From Sulfuritalea sp. (lineage in GTDB: Bacteria; Pseudomonadota; Gammaproteobacteria; Burkholderiales; Rhodocyclaceae), in assembly GCA_022842325.1 (NCBI GenBank), contig JALHPU010000002.1:1-64000 (forward strand): a DNA stretch of 64,000 nt. The letters run 5' to 3'. Positions 1 to 9,491 of the stretch are shown here, piece after piece (positions within the stretch are counted from its first letter, which is position 1; each line of letters opens with the position of its first letter). The notes below the pieces were generated by a model. It was given only the letters and a program-made list of their open reading frames with translations, was not told the origin of the DNA and searched no databases. Made by a program: the position numbers and the translations under genes.

Positions 1-270
1 CGGCAGCAGCGGCATGCGGTGCTCGCGAGCCAGGGCCAGCGTTGCCGCGGCGGGCAGCGCCAGCGGCGGTAGCGCTTGCAGCGCCGCGTGCTGGGCGCGC
101 GTGATGGCCGCCAGAAAGCGCAGCCAGTCGCCAAGGCTGTGACCCGGGGCAAGTTGCTCGAAACGTTGCGCACGCGTGGCGAAGATGGTCGCGGCAGCGG
201 GCGCGATGACGTGCGGCGGTTCGCTGCTCGACTTGATCGGGATGATGGGGGTTTGGATTGTGGCGGTCAT
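1..270 (-). CDS. fdhE: Formate dehydrogenase accessory protein FdhE, N-terminal part, cut by window edge
   Basis: The minus strand from an ATG at 270 reads 90 codons without a stop and runs off the window. The protein begins MTATIQTPIIPIKSSSEP and continues with RAQRFEQLAPGHSLGDWLRFLAAI. This corresponds to the N-terminal part of FdhE, where E. coli has [20 protein letters not shown]. FdhE is a cytoplasmic rubredoxin-like protein needed to activate exported respiratory formate dehydrogenases. Its place just downstream of fdoGHI supports the call. A strong terminator lies between it and fdoI, so it needs read-through or its own promoter. The zinc or iron-binding C-terminal half is not in view. 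Confidence 0.8.
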   Translation of the reverse strand, partial: MTATIQTPIIPIKSSSEPPHVIAPAAATIFATRAQRFEQLAPGHSLGDWLRFLAAITRAQHAALQALPPLALPAAATLALAREHRMPLLP

Positions 271-296
271 GGTTGGACGAGTGTATTACATGGCTG

Positions 297-328
297 CAAA
301 AAACCCGCGGGCCGGAGCCCGCGGGTTT
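297..328 (-). terminator. Rho-independent terminator after fdoGHI
   Basis: A perfect 12-bp stem (AAACCCGCGGGC at 301-312 with its complement at 317-328) with a 4-nt loop is followed on the minus strand by six T. It lies 23 bases past the fdoI stop codon and separates the structural operon from fdhE. Confidence 0.85.
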
Positions 329-350
329 GGTTCGACGATCAAACAGCCGG

Positions 351-974
351 TCAGGACTTGCCGGTGACCTGGCGATACCACGCCCGGTGATGCTGCTTGG
401 CCCAGGCGCGGGTGACCGTGCCGTACACCATGGCGCGTACCGTACCCCTGACCCAGAGCGCGGCATAGACGTGCACGAAGATCATCGCGATCATGATCGC
501 GGCGATCGCGGCATGGACCACGGCGCCGAAGCGCACCATGTCCACCGGGACGGTGATGTAGGTCCGCCACATCATCAGGCCGGAAACCAGCAGCAGCAGC
601 ATGCACAGCGCCATGGCCCAGAACATCGCCTTCTGACCGCCGTTGTACTTGCCCTGTTCCGGCATGTTGTGGTCGTCGCCATTCATCATCTCGCCGGCTC
701 GTGAGAGCCATTCCTTGTCCGCCGAAGTCATGACGTTGAGCGACCTGAAGCGGAAGAACATGACGATGAACGCCACTGCCATGATCACGCCGAGGTAGGG
801 ATGCAGGATGCGCGCCCAGACCCCGCCGCCGAACAACTGCGTCAGCGGATAGAACGCCGGGTGGAAGAAGGCCAGTCCCGACAGCGCGAGCAGGATGAAG
901 CAGATGCCCACCAGCCAGTGATTGGCCCGCTCCTGCGCGTCGTAGCGCGTGAGGTCTTTCGGATTGCGGATCAT
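351..974 (-). CDS. fdoI: Formate dehydrogenase cytochrome b556 (gamma) subunit
   Basis: A 207-residue integral membrane protein of the FdnI/FdoI family. It carries electrons from the Fe-S subunit to quinone through two b hemes. Four hydrophobic segments are visible (about residues 20-40, 55-75, 115-135 and 150-175). Conserved histidines are in [15 protein letters not shown] and FVHVYAAL. The ATG overlaps the fdoH stop codon in an ATGA, so the two are translationally coupled. A terminator follows. Length and order (alpha-beta-gamma) match the E. coli Fdn/Fdo complexes. Confidence 0.93.
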   Translation of the reverse strand: MIRNPKDLTRYDAQERANHWLVGICFILLALSGLAFFHPAFYPLTQLFGGGVWARILHPYLGVIMAVAFIVMFFRFRSLNVMTSADKEWLSRAGEMMNGDDHNMPEQGKYNGGQKAMFWAMALCMLLLLVSGLMMWRTYITVPVDMVRFGAVVHAAIAAIMIAMIFVHVYAALWVRGTVRAMVYGTVTRAWAKQHHRAWYRQVTGKS

Positions 975-1858
975 TTTGCGTCCTCCTTCTCCAGTTCGTC
1001 CTCAAGCTCCTTGCTGACCTCGTTCGGACCCTTCATCACATAGTGGAACAGGCTGCCCAATGCCACGGCAGCCATGGCCACGCTGGCCAACGGCTTGGCG
1101 AAGCCTTTCCACAGCGACACCAGCGGACTGATGCTGGGGTCTGCGGGCAGGCCCTTGTAGAGCTCCGGCCGGTCGGCGTGGTGCAGCACGTACATGACGT
1201 GCGTACCGCCCACACCGGCTGGATCGTAGAGCCCCGCCTTGTCGTAGCCGCGCGACTTGAGGTCGACGATGCGCTTGGCCGCGTAATCCTTCATCTGCTC
1301 CTTCGAGCCGAACTGGATCGCGCCGGTCGGGCACACCTTGGCGCAGGCCGGCGCCTGGCCGACGGCGACCCGGTCGGAACACAAGGTGCATTTGTAGGCC
1401 TTGTTGTCCGCCTCGGAAATGCGCGGAATGTTGAAGGGACAGCCGGTGATGCAGTAGCCGCAGCCGATGCAGTTTTCCTGGTGGAAATCGACGATGCCGT
1501 TGGCGTACTGGATGATGGCGCCGGGGGCCGGGCAGGCCTTGAGGCAGCCCGGATCGGCGCAATGCATGCAGCCGTCCTTGCGGATCAGCCATTCCAGCTT
1601 GCCCTTCTCTTCGACTTCGGCGAAGCGCATCACGGTCCATGACTTGGCGGTGAGGTCGGCCGGATTGTCGTAGAAACCCTGGTTGCTGCCGACTTCGTCG
1701 CGAATGTCGTTCCATTCCATGCACGCCGCCTGGCAGGCCTTGCAGCCGATGCAGGTGGAAACGTCGATCAGCTTGGCCAGTTTCTCGGTTTCGCGCACCG
1801 TCGGAGGCGGCGTGGTCGTCGCCGAGCGGCGGGCGATATCTAAGCTTTGTAGTGCCAT
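971..1858 (-). CDS. fdoH: Formate dehydrogenase iron-sulfur (beta) subunit
   Basis: A 295-residue ferredoxin-like subunit that passes electrons from FdoG to FdoI on the periplasmic face of the membrane. Sixteen cysteines in four clusters fit four [4Fe-4S] centres: [35 protein letters not shown] and the CTLC...CAKVC group. A single C-terminal transmembrane helix (about residues 250-272, [19 protein letters not shown]) anchors it, as in E. coli FdnH. AAGGAG precedes the ATG. There is no signal peptide, consistent with export as a passenger of the Tat signal on FdoG. Confidence 0.95.
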   Translation of the reverse strand: MALQSLDIARRSATTTPPPTVRETEKLAKLIDVSTCIGCKACQAACMEWNDIRDEVGSNQGFYDNPADLTAKSWTVMRFAEVEEKGKLEWLIRKDGCMHCADPGCLKACPAPGAIIQYANGIVDFHQENCIGCGYCITGCPFNIPRISEADNKAYKCTLCSDRVAVGQAPACAKVCPTGAIQFGSKEQMKDYAAKRIVDLKSRGYDKAGLYDPAGVGGTHVMYVLHHADRPELYKGLPADPSISPLVSLWKGFAKPLASVAMAAVALGSLFHYVMKGPNEVSKELEDELEKEDAK

Positions 1859-1870
1859 TTAGCTATCTCC

Positions 1871-4800
1871 TTATGCCTTCTCGATGTTGACCAGGAACGC
1901 CTTGAACTCCGGCGTCTGCGAATTGGCGTCACCCACGAACGGCGTCAGCGTGTTGGTGATGTAGCCCGGCTTGGCGACTCCCTTGAAGCCCCAGTGCAGC
2001 GGGATGCCGACGGTGTGCACCTTCTTGCCGTCGACATCGAGGGTCGGAATGCGCTTGGTCACCACCGCCACTGCCTTGATGAAGCCGCGGTTGCTGCGCA
2101 CCTTGACCTTGTCGCCATTGGCGATGCCCTTTTCCTTCGCCAAAGTCTCGCTGATCTCGACGAACTGCTCTGGCTGTAGCACGGCGTTGATCCTGGCGTG
2201 CTTGGTCCAGAAGTGGAAGTGCTCGACCAGGCGGTAGGTGGTGGCCACATAGGGGAAGTCCTTGGCCTTGCCGAACACCTCCATGTCGCCCTTGTATACC
2301 CGCGCCGCCGGATTGCTGATGGCTTTCGGGTTGTTGGGGTGGAATGGGTTCTTGTCCAGCGGCGTTTCGAACGGCTCGTAGTGCTCGGGGAAAGGACCGT
2401 CGGCCATGGCCGGCGCGAACAGCCGCGCCACGCCTTCCGGCGCCATGATGAAGGGCATCACCCCTTCGTCGGGCGCGGCGTCGGGCCGCATGTCGGGCAC
2501 GTCGTTGCCGCCCCAGGCGGTGCCGCTCCAGCGAATCACCGCACGCTTCGGATCCCATGGCTTGCCGGCCAGGTCGCAGGAGGCGCGGTTATAGAGGATG
2601 CGCCGGTTGGCCGGCCAGGCGAAGCCCCAGTTCAGCGTCTGCCCCAGCCCCGAAGGATCGGAGTTGTCGCGCCGTGCCGTGAGGTTGCCCGCCTGCGACC
2701 ACGAACCGCCATAGATCCAGTTCCCGCACTGCGTGGAGCCGTCATCGCGCAGTTGCGCGAAGCCGGCCACCTGCTCGCCGGCCTTGACGATGACCTTGGT
2801 CTTGTCCTTGGGATCGAAGACATCGCCCAGCGCCTTGCCGGAGATCTCCATGAGGAGTTCCGCCGGCGAGGGCTTGTCGGGAATGCGGTGCGGCCAGGTC
2901 AGGTTGAGAATCGGCTCGGGCAGCTTGCCGCCGTCCTTGGCATACATCGCCTTGAGCTTGAGGTAGAGCGCCGCGATGATCTCGACGTCGCTCTTCGACT
3001 CGCCCGGAGCGTCGGCTGCCTTCCAGTGCCACTGGATGACGCGCCCCGAACTGGTGAAGGAGCCGGTGTCCTCGGCGAAGAGGTTGGCCGGCAGGCGGAA
3101 CACCTCGGTCTGGATCTTCGCCGGATCGGCTTCGTTGAACTCGCCGTGCGGCTTCCAGAACTCGGAAGTGTCGGTCACCAGCGGATCCATGATCACCAGG
3201 TATTTGAGCTTGGCCAGGCCCTCGCCGACCTTCTTCTTGTTGGATACCGAGGCCAGCGGATTGAAGCCCTGGCAGAAGAAGCCGTTCATCTTGCCCTGGT
3301 GCATGCGCTCGAAGATCGCCAGCACGTCGTAGGCGGCATCCTTCTTCGGCAACCAGTCGTAGCCGTAGTCGTTCTTGTCGGTCGCCGCAGCCCCGTACCA
3401 GGCCTTCTGCAGGCTGGTGAACCATTTCGGGAAGTTCTGCGGGAAGTTCATCTGGTTCGGCCGCAGCGCCTTCGGCGTGCGCTTTTCCAGATAAGTCTTG
3501 CGATCGACATCGGCATCGGTCGGCGCCGACAGGTAGCCGGGCAGCACTTCCGAGTAGAGGCACATGTCGGTGATGCCCTGCACATTGGCGTGGCCGCGCA
3601 GTGCGTTGATGCCGCCACCGGCCATGCCCATGTTGCCGAGCAGCAGCTGGATCATGGCCATGGTGCGGATGTTCTGCGACCCGACCGAGTGCTGCGTCCA
3701 GCCCAGCGCATAGCAGATCGTCATGGTCTTGTCGGGCGCCGAGGTTTCGGCGATCATCTCGCAGACCTTGAGGAACTGATCCTTCGGCGTACCGCTGACC
3801 TTGCTCACCAGTTCCGGCGTGTAGCGGCTGTAGTGCTTCTTCATCAGCTGGAACACGCAGTTCGGGCTTTCCAGGGTCGGATCGACCATCGCAAACCCGT
3901 CCTTGCCCATCTGGTATTTCCAGGTGTCCTTGCCGTAGCTGCGCTTTTCCGGGTTGTAGCCGGAGAAGAAGCCGTCGTCGAACTTGAAGCCTTCGTCGAT
4001 CAGGAAAGCTGCATTGGTGTAGGCCTTGACGTAGTCGAGATGGATCTTGTTGTTGGAGAGCAGATAATTGACGACGCCGCCGAGGAAGGCGATGTCGGCA
4101 CCGGCGCGAATCGGCGCGTAGTAGTCGGCAACCGCGGCGGAACGCGTGAAGCGCGGATCGACCACGACCAGCTTGGCCTTGCGATCCTTCTTTGCTTCGA
4201 TCACCCACTTGAAACCGCAGGGATGCGCTTCGGCGGCATTGCCGCCCATGATTATCACGAGGTCGGCATTCTTGATGTCGACCCAGTGGTTGGTCATTGC
4301 ACCACGCCCAAATGTCGGACCCAGACTGGATACCGTGGGGGCGTGTCAAATACGTGCTTGCGTGTCGAGTGCGACGACTCCGAGGTTGCGCAGAACCTTG
4401 ACCGTGATGTAACCGGCTTCGTTGCCGGCGGCAGAGGAGGCCAGGAAGCCGGTGGTGGTCCAGCGATTGACGGTGACGCCGTCGGCATTCTTCTCGATCA
4501 GGTTGGCATCGCGATCCTTCTTCATGTGCGTGGCGATGCGGCTGATCGCGTCATCCCAGGAGATGCGCTTCCATTCGTTGCTGCCGGCTTCGCGCACTTC
4601 GGGGTACTTGAGCCGGTTCGGGCTCTTGACCATGTCCATCAGGCCCGCACCTTTCGGACACAGGGTGCCGCGATTCACGGGATTGTCCGGATCGCCCTCG
4701 ATGTGGATGATGTCCGCTTTCGCGTTCTTGGACTTGTCGCCCGTGGTGTAGATCAGGACCCCGCAACTGACCGAGCAGTAGGGGCACATGTTGCGGGTTT

Positions 4801-4933
4801 CCGTGGCGTGGGCCAGCTTGTAGCTGCGCACCTCCGCCAGGGCCGATGTGGGTGAGAATCCCATCAGTGCGATGGAAGACCCGCTCATACCGGCGCCGCA
4901 GACCTTGAAGAACTGCCGCCGTGAGACTTGCAT
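1871..4933 (-). CDS. fdoG: Formate dehydrogenase catalytic (alpha) subunit, selenocysteine-containing, Tat-exported
   Basis: This reads as one 1020-residue protein only if the in-frame TGA at 4346-4348 is translated as selenocysteine. That codon is number 196, the same position as Sec196 of E. coli FdnG. The flanking residues (ARI-U-HAPTVSSLGPTFGRGAM) also align, and no sequence is missing across the TGA. The start chosen is ATG at 4933, preceded by AAGGAGGAG; it gives a twin-arginine signal, SRRQFFK, at residues 4-10. An upstream in-frame ATG (4975) lies before the ribosome site and the sigma-54 start and is rejected. A [4Fe-4S] motif (CPYCSVSC) and molybdopterin oxidoreductase domains follow. 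The enzyme oxidises formate in the periplasm. SelA, SelB and tRNA-Sec genes are not in the window. Confidence 0.95.
4303..4348 (-). promoter_or_regulatory. Bacterial SECIS element for Sec196 of fdoG
   Basis: Directly after the TGA the mRNA can form a base stem of 7 bp (CACGCCC at 4345-4339 with GGGCGTG at 4309-4303). Above it is an upper helix CGG-U-AUCC / GGGU-CCG closed by the loop AGUCU. A single bulged U and a GU in the apical loop are the features SelB recognises in the E. coli fdhF hairpin. This explains why the TGA is read as Sec rather than as a stop. Confidence 0.85.
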
Positions 4934-4970
4934 TTTTGCTCCTCCTTTTTGTATGCCAGCGGACAAACAA

Positions 4971-4987
4971 TGCAATTAATGCGCCAA
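4971..4987 (-). promoter_or_regulatory. Sigma-54 (-24/-12) promoter of fdoGHI
   Basis: The minus strand reads TTGGCGCATTAATTGCA. The invariant GG and GC dinucleotides have exactly the RpoN spacing of the consensus YTGGCACGRNNNTTGCW. Transcription would start near 4960, giving a leader of about 27 nt that holds the strong ribosome site. A divergent NtrC-family activator gene begins about 180 bp away. Confidence 0.8.
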
Positions 4988-5039
4988 TTCATCACTGCTA
5001 GAAAGCTCAAACACTTACCGCGTTGCAGCATTCACGACT

Positions 5040-5094
5040 GGACAAAATGTCCACGCCATATCGGGACAAGTGGGACAATTTGTCGCGCGGACAA
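5040..5094. promoter_or_regulatory. Cluster of GGACAA repeats: probable activator binding sites for fdoGHI
   Basis: The half-site GGACAA occurs at 5040, 5064, 5073/5074 and 5089. Two copies are built into dyads: GGACA-AAA-TGTCC (5040-5052) and GGGACAATTTGTC (5072-5084). A further copy is at 4961. The cluster is roughly 55-110 bp upstream of the sigma-54 promoter, the usual distance for an enhancer bound by an NtrC-type activator. Binding by the adjacent response regulator is inferred. Confidence 0.6.
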
Positions 5095-5169
5095 AGCTTG
5101 ATTGCCAAGCCCCGTCGAATTGACGATGATTGGCGACGTACAAGAATTAGCACCAGCGAGGAGACGCAT

Positions 5170-6594
5170 TTGAGTTCCGTACCTGCAGTCACGCCGGTCG
5201 AGATCTCGCCCTGGCACCATCAGTCGGTGCTGGTGGTCGATGACGAACCGGGCATGGTCAGCTTCCTGCAGCGTTCGCTGGCATTGCGCTGCGGCTGGGT
5301 GGCCACCGCCGGCAGTGTCGACGAAGCCGCAGAGCTGCTCAATCGCCGCCACTTCGACCTGATCGTGCTCGATATCGCGCTGCCGGGCCGGTCCGGTGTC
5401 GAATGGCTGCACCAGTTGCGCGACCAGGGTTTTGCCGGCGACGTGGTGCTGATGACGGCCTACGCCGATCTCGAAACCGCAATCGATGCGCTGCGCGCCG
5501 GCGCCGCCGATTTCCTGCTCAAGCCGTTCTCCGTGGCGCAGATGCTGAATGCCGTGAAGCGCTGTTTCGAACGCTCCTCGCTGCGGCGCGAGAATTTTGT
5601 GCTGCGCCGCGAACTGGACCAGCGCGACGACAGCGTCGAGGGCATGGTCGGCAACTCGGCCATGATTCGCGATGTCTGCGCCCGCATCAAGCGCATCGCC
5701 CCGACGCCCTCCACGGTACTGATCCATGGCGAATCGGGCACCGGCAAGGAACTCGCGGCGCGCGCCCTGCATCGCATGAGCTCGCGCGCCGACGGTCCCT
5801 TCGTGCCGATCAACTGCGCCGCGATTGCCCAGGACCTGATCGAGTCCGAGCTGTTCGGCCACGTCAAGGGCGCCTTCACCGGCGCCGCATCGGGCCGCGA
5901 AGGCCTGTTCTATTACGCCCGCGGCGGCACGCTGTTTCTCGACGAAATCTCGGAACTGCCGCTGCTGCTGCAGGCCAAGCTGCTGCGCGTACTGGAGGAA
6001 CACAAGGTGCGCCCGGTGGGCTCGGAACAGGAGGTGCCGGTCGATGTGCGAGTCATCGTCGCCACCAATCGCACGCTGGTCGAGGAAGTCGCGGCGGGGC
6101 GCTTCCGCCGCGACCTTTACTATCGCCTGCAGGTGGTCGAAGTGCTGATGCCGCCCCTGCGCGAGCGTCTCGAGGACCTGCCCGACCTGGTGCATTATTT
6201 CATCGGCCAGCTCTCGGCGCGCCTCGGCGTAGCCGAATTCGCCTGCGACGCCGCGGTGCTGGCGCGCCTGACGCGTTACAACTGGCCGGGCAATGTGCGC
6301 GAACTGAAGAACCTGGTCGAGCGCTCACTGATACTGGGCTACTGCGCCGACGATTTTGTACCCGATGAAGAGGCAGCCGCCGCGTCGCCAGCGCCGTCCG
6401 CAGGGGATACCGCCTCCGGCTACGCCGAAGGCATAACTCCTGATGCCGGCGGCGAGGACTCGCTGGCAGCCATCGAACGCCGCCACATCCTCGGCGTGCT
6501 GGAAACCTGCAAGGGCAACAAGTCCGAGGCCGCACGGCGCCTCGGGGTTTCGCGCAAGACGCTCGAGCGCAAGTGCGCGGCGTGGGGAGTCTAG
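5170..6594 (+). CDS. NtrC-family sigma-54-dependent response regulator, likely activator of fdoGHI
   Basis: A 474-residue protein from the TTG at 5170, which has GAGGAG six bases upstream. An in-frame ATG at 5023 would make the enhancer repeats coding and is less likely. Domains: receiver (about 18-135, phospho-acceptor Asp68), AAA+ (about 157-390) with Walker A GESGTGKE (187-194), the sigma-54 contact loop GAFTGA (234-239) and Walker B GGTLFLDE (252-259), and a Fis-type helix-turn-helix (about 446-472). All residues for ATPase and sigma-54 activation are present. The linker (406-425) contains an in-frame palindromic repeat also found in priA. The gene overlaps its histidine kinase and diverges from fdoGHI. 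Confidence 0.92.
   Translation: MSSVPAVTPVEISPWHHQSVLVVDDEPGMVSFLQRSLALRCGWVATAGSVDEAAELLNRRHFDLIVLDIALPGRSGVEWLHQLRDQGFAGDVVLMTAYADLETAIDALRAGAADFLLKPFSVAQMLNAVKRCFERSSLRRENFVLRRELDQRDDSVEGMVGNSAMIRDVCARIKRIAPTPSTVLIHGESGTGKELAARALHRMSSRADGPFVPINCAAIAQDLIESELFGHVKGAFTGAASGREGLFYYARGGTLFLDEISELPLLLQAKLLRVLEEHKVRPVGSEQEVPVDVRVIVATNRTLVEEVAAGRFRRDLYYRLQVVEVLMPPLRERLEDLPDLVHYFIGQLSARLGVAEFACDAAVLARLTRYNWPGNVRELKNLVERSLILGYCADDFVPDEEAAAASPAPSAGDTASGYAEGITPDAGGEDSLAAIERRHILGVLETCKGNKSEAARRLGVSRKTLERKCAAWGV
6391..6440 (+). repeat. Palindromic repeat inserted in frame in the response regulator linker
   Basis: These 50 bp match the intergenic unit at 46535-46584 in the flanks (GCGCCGTCCGCA, GGGATACCG, CATAACT). 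The central hairpin differs (GCCTCCGGC-TAC-GCCGAAGGC, one mismatch). Read in the gene frame it encodes [16 protein letters not shown], the same frame and peptide type as the priA copy. Confidence 0.85.
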
Positions 6595-8645
6595 GAATTC
6601 TCGCCGGGCTGGGCGCGCGTTTTCGCGGCTCGCTGCGTTTCAAGCTGCTGGCATTGGCGCTCGGGCCGCTGCTGGTGGCCGTGCCGATCCTGATCGGCAT
6701 CCTCGCCGGCTGGGGCGCGGTGTATTACGACCGCCTGCTGATCACCAAGGTGCAGAGCGACCTGGCGGTCGCGCACGGCTATTTCGACCAGGTCAAGGAG
6801 GGCGTCGGCCGCCGCGTCGAAACCCTGGCCGGCTCGGAACGCCTGGCGCGCGCGCTGCGCGAACGGCCGGGCGCAGTTGCGCTGGGCGAACTATTGCGCG
6901 AAATGCAGCAGCAATTGAAGATCGACTTCCTGATCCTGCTCGACGGCAATGGACAGGTACGCGCCGCCAGCAGCGGCCCGGCCCCGGGCCGCGACTACAG
7001 TACCTGGCCGGTCGCGCGTCGCGCGCTGGCCGGGCACGCCGAAACCGAGGTCGATATCCTCGATGCGGCGCAGCTCGCAGCGATTGATCCGGCACTCGGC
7101 GAACGGGCGCGCACGCCGCTGATCGCCACGCGCAATGCGCAGGCCACACAACGCAAGGAGGAAACCAGCGGCATGGTGATGCACGCCGCGGCACCGATCG
7201 ACTCCAGCTTGCGCGAGGGCGGCGCCAGCGCCGGCGTGCTGGTGGGCGGCCTGCTGCTCAACAAGAACCTCGACTTTGTCGATCGCATCAACGACATCGT
7301 GTACCCGGACGGTGCGCTGCCGCTGGGCAGCCTGGGTACCGCGACGCTGTTTCTCGATGACGTTCGAATCGCCACCAATGTGCGCCTGTTCGAGAACGTG
7401 CGCGCCATCGGCACCCGCGTTTCGGCTGCCGTACGGCATACCGTGCTCGACCTGGGCCACACCTGGCTCGATCGCGCCTTCGTGGTCAATGACTGGTACG
7501 TCTCGGCCTATGAGCCGATCATCGACAGCCGCGGCAAACGCGTCGGCATGCTGTATGTGGGTTATCTCGAGGCGCCGTTCCAGCATGCGCGACAGCTGGC
7601 GCTGGGCGCGGTCGCGCTGCTCTTCGTGCTGACGGTGATAGCCGCCGCGTTTGTCTCGCTGCGCCTGGCGCGGCATGTTTCGCAGCCGGTGGCGCGCATG
7701 CACGGCACCATGAACGCCATCGAGTCCGGCCAGATCGAGGCTCGGGTCGGCGCCGAACCGGCGGATCCGGCCGATGCCGATGAACTGGCGGAACTGGCGG
7801 CCCACTTCGATCGCCTGCTGGACCGCCTGGCCGAGCAGACCGAAGCACTGCAACGCTGGGGCCGCGAGCTCGACAGCAAAGTGGCCGAGCGTACTGAGGA
7901 ACTCGCCGCCGCCAACCAGACTCTGCGCTCGGCGCAACAGCGCTTGGTCATGTCGGAAAAGCTCGCCGCGATCGGCCAGCTCGCCGCCGGAGTGGCACAT
8001 GAAATCAACAACCCGGTGGCGGTGATCCAGGGCAACCTCGACGTGCTGCGCGAAACCCTGGGCGCCGCCGCCGAACCGGCGATGGGCGAGATACGCCTGA
8101 TCCAGGACCAGGTGTTCCGCATCCGCCTGATCGTCACCAAGCTGCTGCAGTTCGCCCGGCCCGCGGAATATGCAGGCTACCTGGAACCGGTGAGCCTCGA
8201 TCAGGTGGTGCAGGACAGCCTGGTGCTGGTCGCGCACCAGATGAAGAAGAGCAGCGTCGAGGTGCTGCAGGAGATGCGCGCGACGCGGCCGGTGACCATC
8301 AATCGCAACGAATTGCAGCAGGTGCTGATCAATCTCATGGTCAATGCCCTGCAGGCCATGCCGGAGGGCGGCACGCTGCTGCTGGTCAGCGGCGACCGCG
8401 AGGAGAATGGCGTCAGCGGCGGTTTCGTCGCCGTCACCGACAGTGGCCCCGGTATCGCGCCGCAAGACCGCGAACGGCTGTTCGATCCCTTCTTTACCAC
8501 CAAGACCAGCGACGGCACCGGGCTCGGTTTGTGGGTCAGCCTCGGCCTGGTGCAGCGCTACGGCGGCCGCATCGACGTTGCATGCCCGCCGTCAGGCGGC
8601 TCGGTGTTTACGGTCTGGTTGCCGAACGACGCCGCGGCGGCCTGA
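6573..8645 (+). CDS. Membrane sensor histidine kinase, partner of the NtrC-family regulator
   Basis: About 690 residues from a GTG at 6573 that overlaps the regulator gene by 22 bp; a second GTG at 6582 is possible. Order: TM1 (about 24-46), a large periplasmic sensor region of about 290 residues that looks Cache-like, TM2 (about 342-366), HAMP and coiled coil (367-460), HisKA with the phospho-acceptor His476 (AAGVAHEINNP), and HATPase with N box (NLMVNALQ), G1 (DSGPGI), F box (DPFFTTK) and G2 (GTGLGL). All catalytic boxes are intact. Overlap with the regulator gene implies one signalling unit. The ligand cannot be read from sequence; formate or a carboxylate is plausible because the pair faces fdoGHI. 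Confidence 0.9.
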   Translation: MRGVGSLGILAGLGARFRGSLRFKLLALALGPLLVAVPILIGILAGWGAVYYDRLLITKVQSDLAVAHGYFDQVKEGVGRRVETLAGSERLARALRERPGAVALGELLREMQQQLKIDFLILLDGNGQVRAASSGPAPGRDYSTWPVARRALAGHAETEVDILDAAQLAAIDPALGERARTPLIATRNAQATQRKEETSGMVMHAAAPIDSSLREGGASAGVLVGGLLLNKNLDFVDRINDIVYPDGALPLGSLGTATLFLDDVRIATNVRLFENVRAIGTRVSAAVRHTVLDLGHTWLDRAFVVNDWYVSAYEPIIDSRGKRVGMLYVGYLEAPFQHARQLALGAVALLFVLTVIAAAFVSLRLARHVSQPVARMHGTMNAIESGQIEARVGAEPADPADADELAELAAHFDRLLDRLAEQTEALQRWGRELDSKVAERTEELAAANQTLRSAQQRLVMSEKLAAIGQLAAGVAHEINNPVAVIQGNLDVLRETLGAAAEPAMGEIRLIQDQVFRIRLIVTKLLQFARPAEYAGYLEPVSLDQVVQDSLVLVAHQMKKSSVEVLQEMRATRPVTINRNELQQVLINLMVNALQAMPEGGTLLLVSGDREENGVSGGFVAVTDSGPGIAPQDRERLFDPFFTTKTSDGTGLGLWVSLGLVQRYGGRIDVACPPSGGSVFTVWLPNDAAAA

Positions 8646-8797
8646 TGCAGTTCAGAGCTTGTGAAGAAATCGTAGCGAGCGGGCCGCAGCGGGGCGCGGC
8701 CGGAGCGCAGCTACCGGAATGTACGCGTTGTACATGAGGATAGCGAGCACCGCCCAAGCCCCGATCCGGCACGCGCAGTAGATTTATTTACAACCTC
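8646..8797. repeat. Convergent intergenic region with hairpin-rich, repeat-like sequence
   Basis: This region lies between the 3' ends of the kinase gene and dsbC and has no plausible gene. It contains GGCCGC...GCGGCC (8682-8701), a dyad TGTAC-GCGTT-GTACA (8720-8734) and two copies of TAGCGAGC (8673-8680, 8741-8748) around them. The arrangement suggests a dispersed extragenic element, but no second copy is in the window. Confidence 0.4.
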
Positions 8798-9475
8798 TCA
8801 GCTGCCGGGGCTGAAGCGCTTCTCTATTTCCGCCGCCGGAATATAACCGCCGACCCGTTCGCCGCCGGCGAAGAAGATCGCCGGGGTGCCGTTGATCCGC
8901 AGCTTGCCGCCCAGTTGCGCCGACTTGTTGAGGCCGCTGATATCGCACTTGGCCGGTGCGGCGGGCGGCGCCTTGCCGGCCGTCATCCAGTCGATCCAGG
9001 CTTTCGACTTGTCGGGCGCGCACCAGATCGCCTTCGACTTCTCGTAGGAGTCGTCGCCCAGCACCGGCAGCAGGAAGGTGTAGACCGTCACATCCTTCAG
9101 CGTCAGGATGTCTTTTGCCAGCTTCTTGCAATAGCCGCAGTTCGGATCCTCGAAGGTGACCATCACGTTCTTGCCCGAACCGCGCACCTGCTTGACCGCG
9201 AGTTCCAGCGGCAGCGAGTTGAACTGGCGCTCTGCCGTGAGGTTCTTGCCGGTCTTCATGTCCAGCAGATTGCCGAATATCAGGTAGTTGGCCTTGTCGT
9301 CGGCATAGAAGATCTGGCCATCCACGGTGACTTCCCAGATTCCCGGCATCGGCGCCCTGGCGATCTTTTCGACCTTGCCCAGCCTGGCTTCGACGGCTTT
9401 CTTCACTTCGGCCTCGTCGGCGACGGCAACGAGGGACACACAGGCCAAAGCGGCCGCAAGCAGGGGCAGTTTCAT
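8798..9475 (-). CDS. dsbC: Thiol:disulfide interchange protein DsbC
   Basis: A 225-residue periplasmic disulfide isomerase. A Sec signal peptide (about residues 1-19, cleaved near VAVA/DE) precedes a DsbC N-terminal dimerisation domain (about 20-80) and a thioredoxin fold with the active site CGYC (Cys113, Cys116). The cis-proline loop GTPAIFF follows near residue 205. The family works as a V-shaped homodimer kept reduced by DsbD. The gene is followed upstream by a UbiH-family gene on the same strand, 16 bp away. Confidence 0.93.
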   Translation of the reverse strand: MKLPLLAAALACVSLVAVADEAEVKKAVEARLGKVEKIARAPMPGIWEVTVDGQIFYADDKANYLIFGNLLDMKTGKNLTAERQFNSLPLELAVKQVRGSGKNVMVTFEDPNCGYCKKLAKDILTLKDVTVYTFLLPVLGDDSYEKSKAIWCAPDKSKAWIDWMTAGKAPPAAPAKCDISGLNKSAQLGGKLRINGTPAIFFAGGERVGGYIPAAEIEKRFSPGS

Positions 9476-9491
9476 GAGTTCTCCAGAAAAT

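Noticed and set aside
4298-4348. Frameshift or nonsense mutation in fdoG
   Set aside because: Both halves are in one frame, the TGA is at the known Sec position, and a SECIS hairpin follows.
2198-4855. An 885-codon open frame on the plus strand opposite fdoG
   Set aside because: It lies antisense to a highly conserved gene, and its composition reflects the complement of GC-rich codons. No family is recognisable in it.
5023-5169. Longer N terminus of the response regulator from the ATG at 5023
   Set aside because: It would turn the enhancer repeats into coding sequence. No ribosome site precedes it, while GAGGAG precedes the TTG at 5170.
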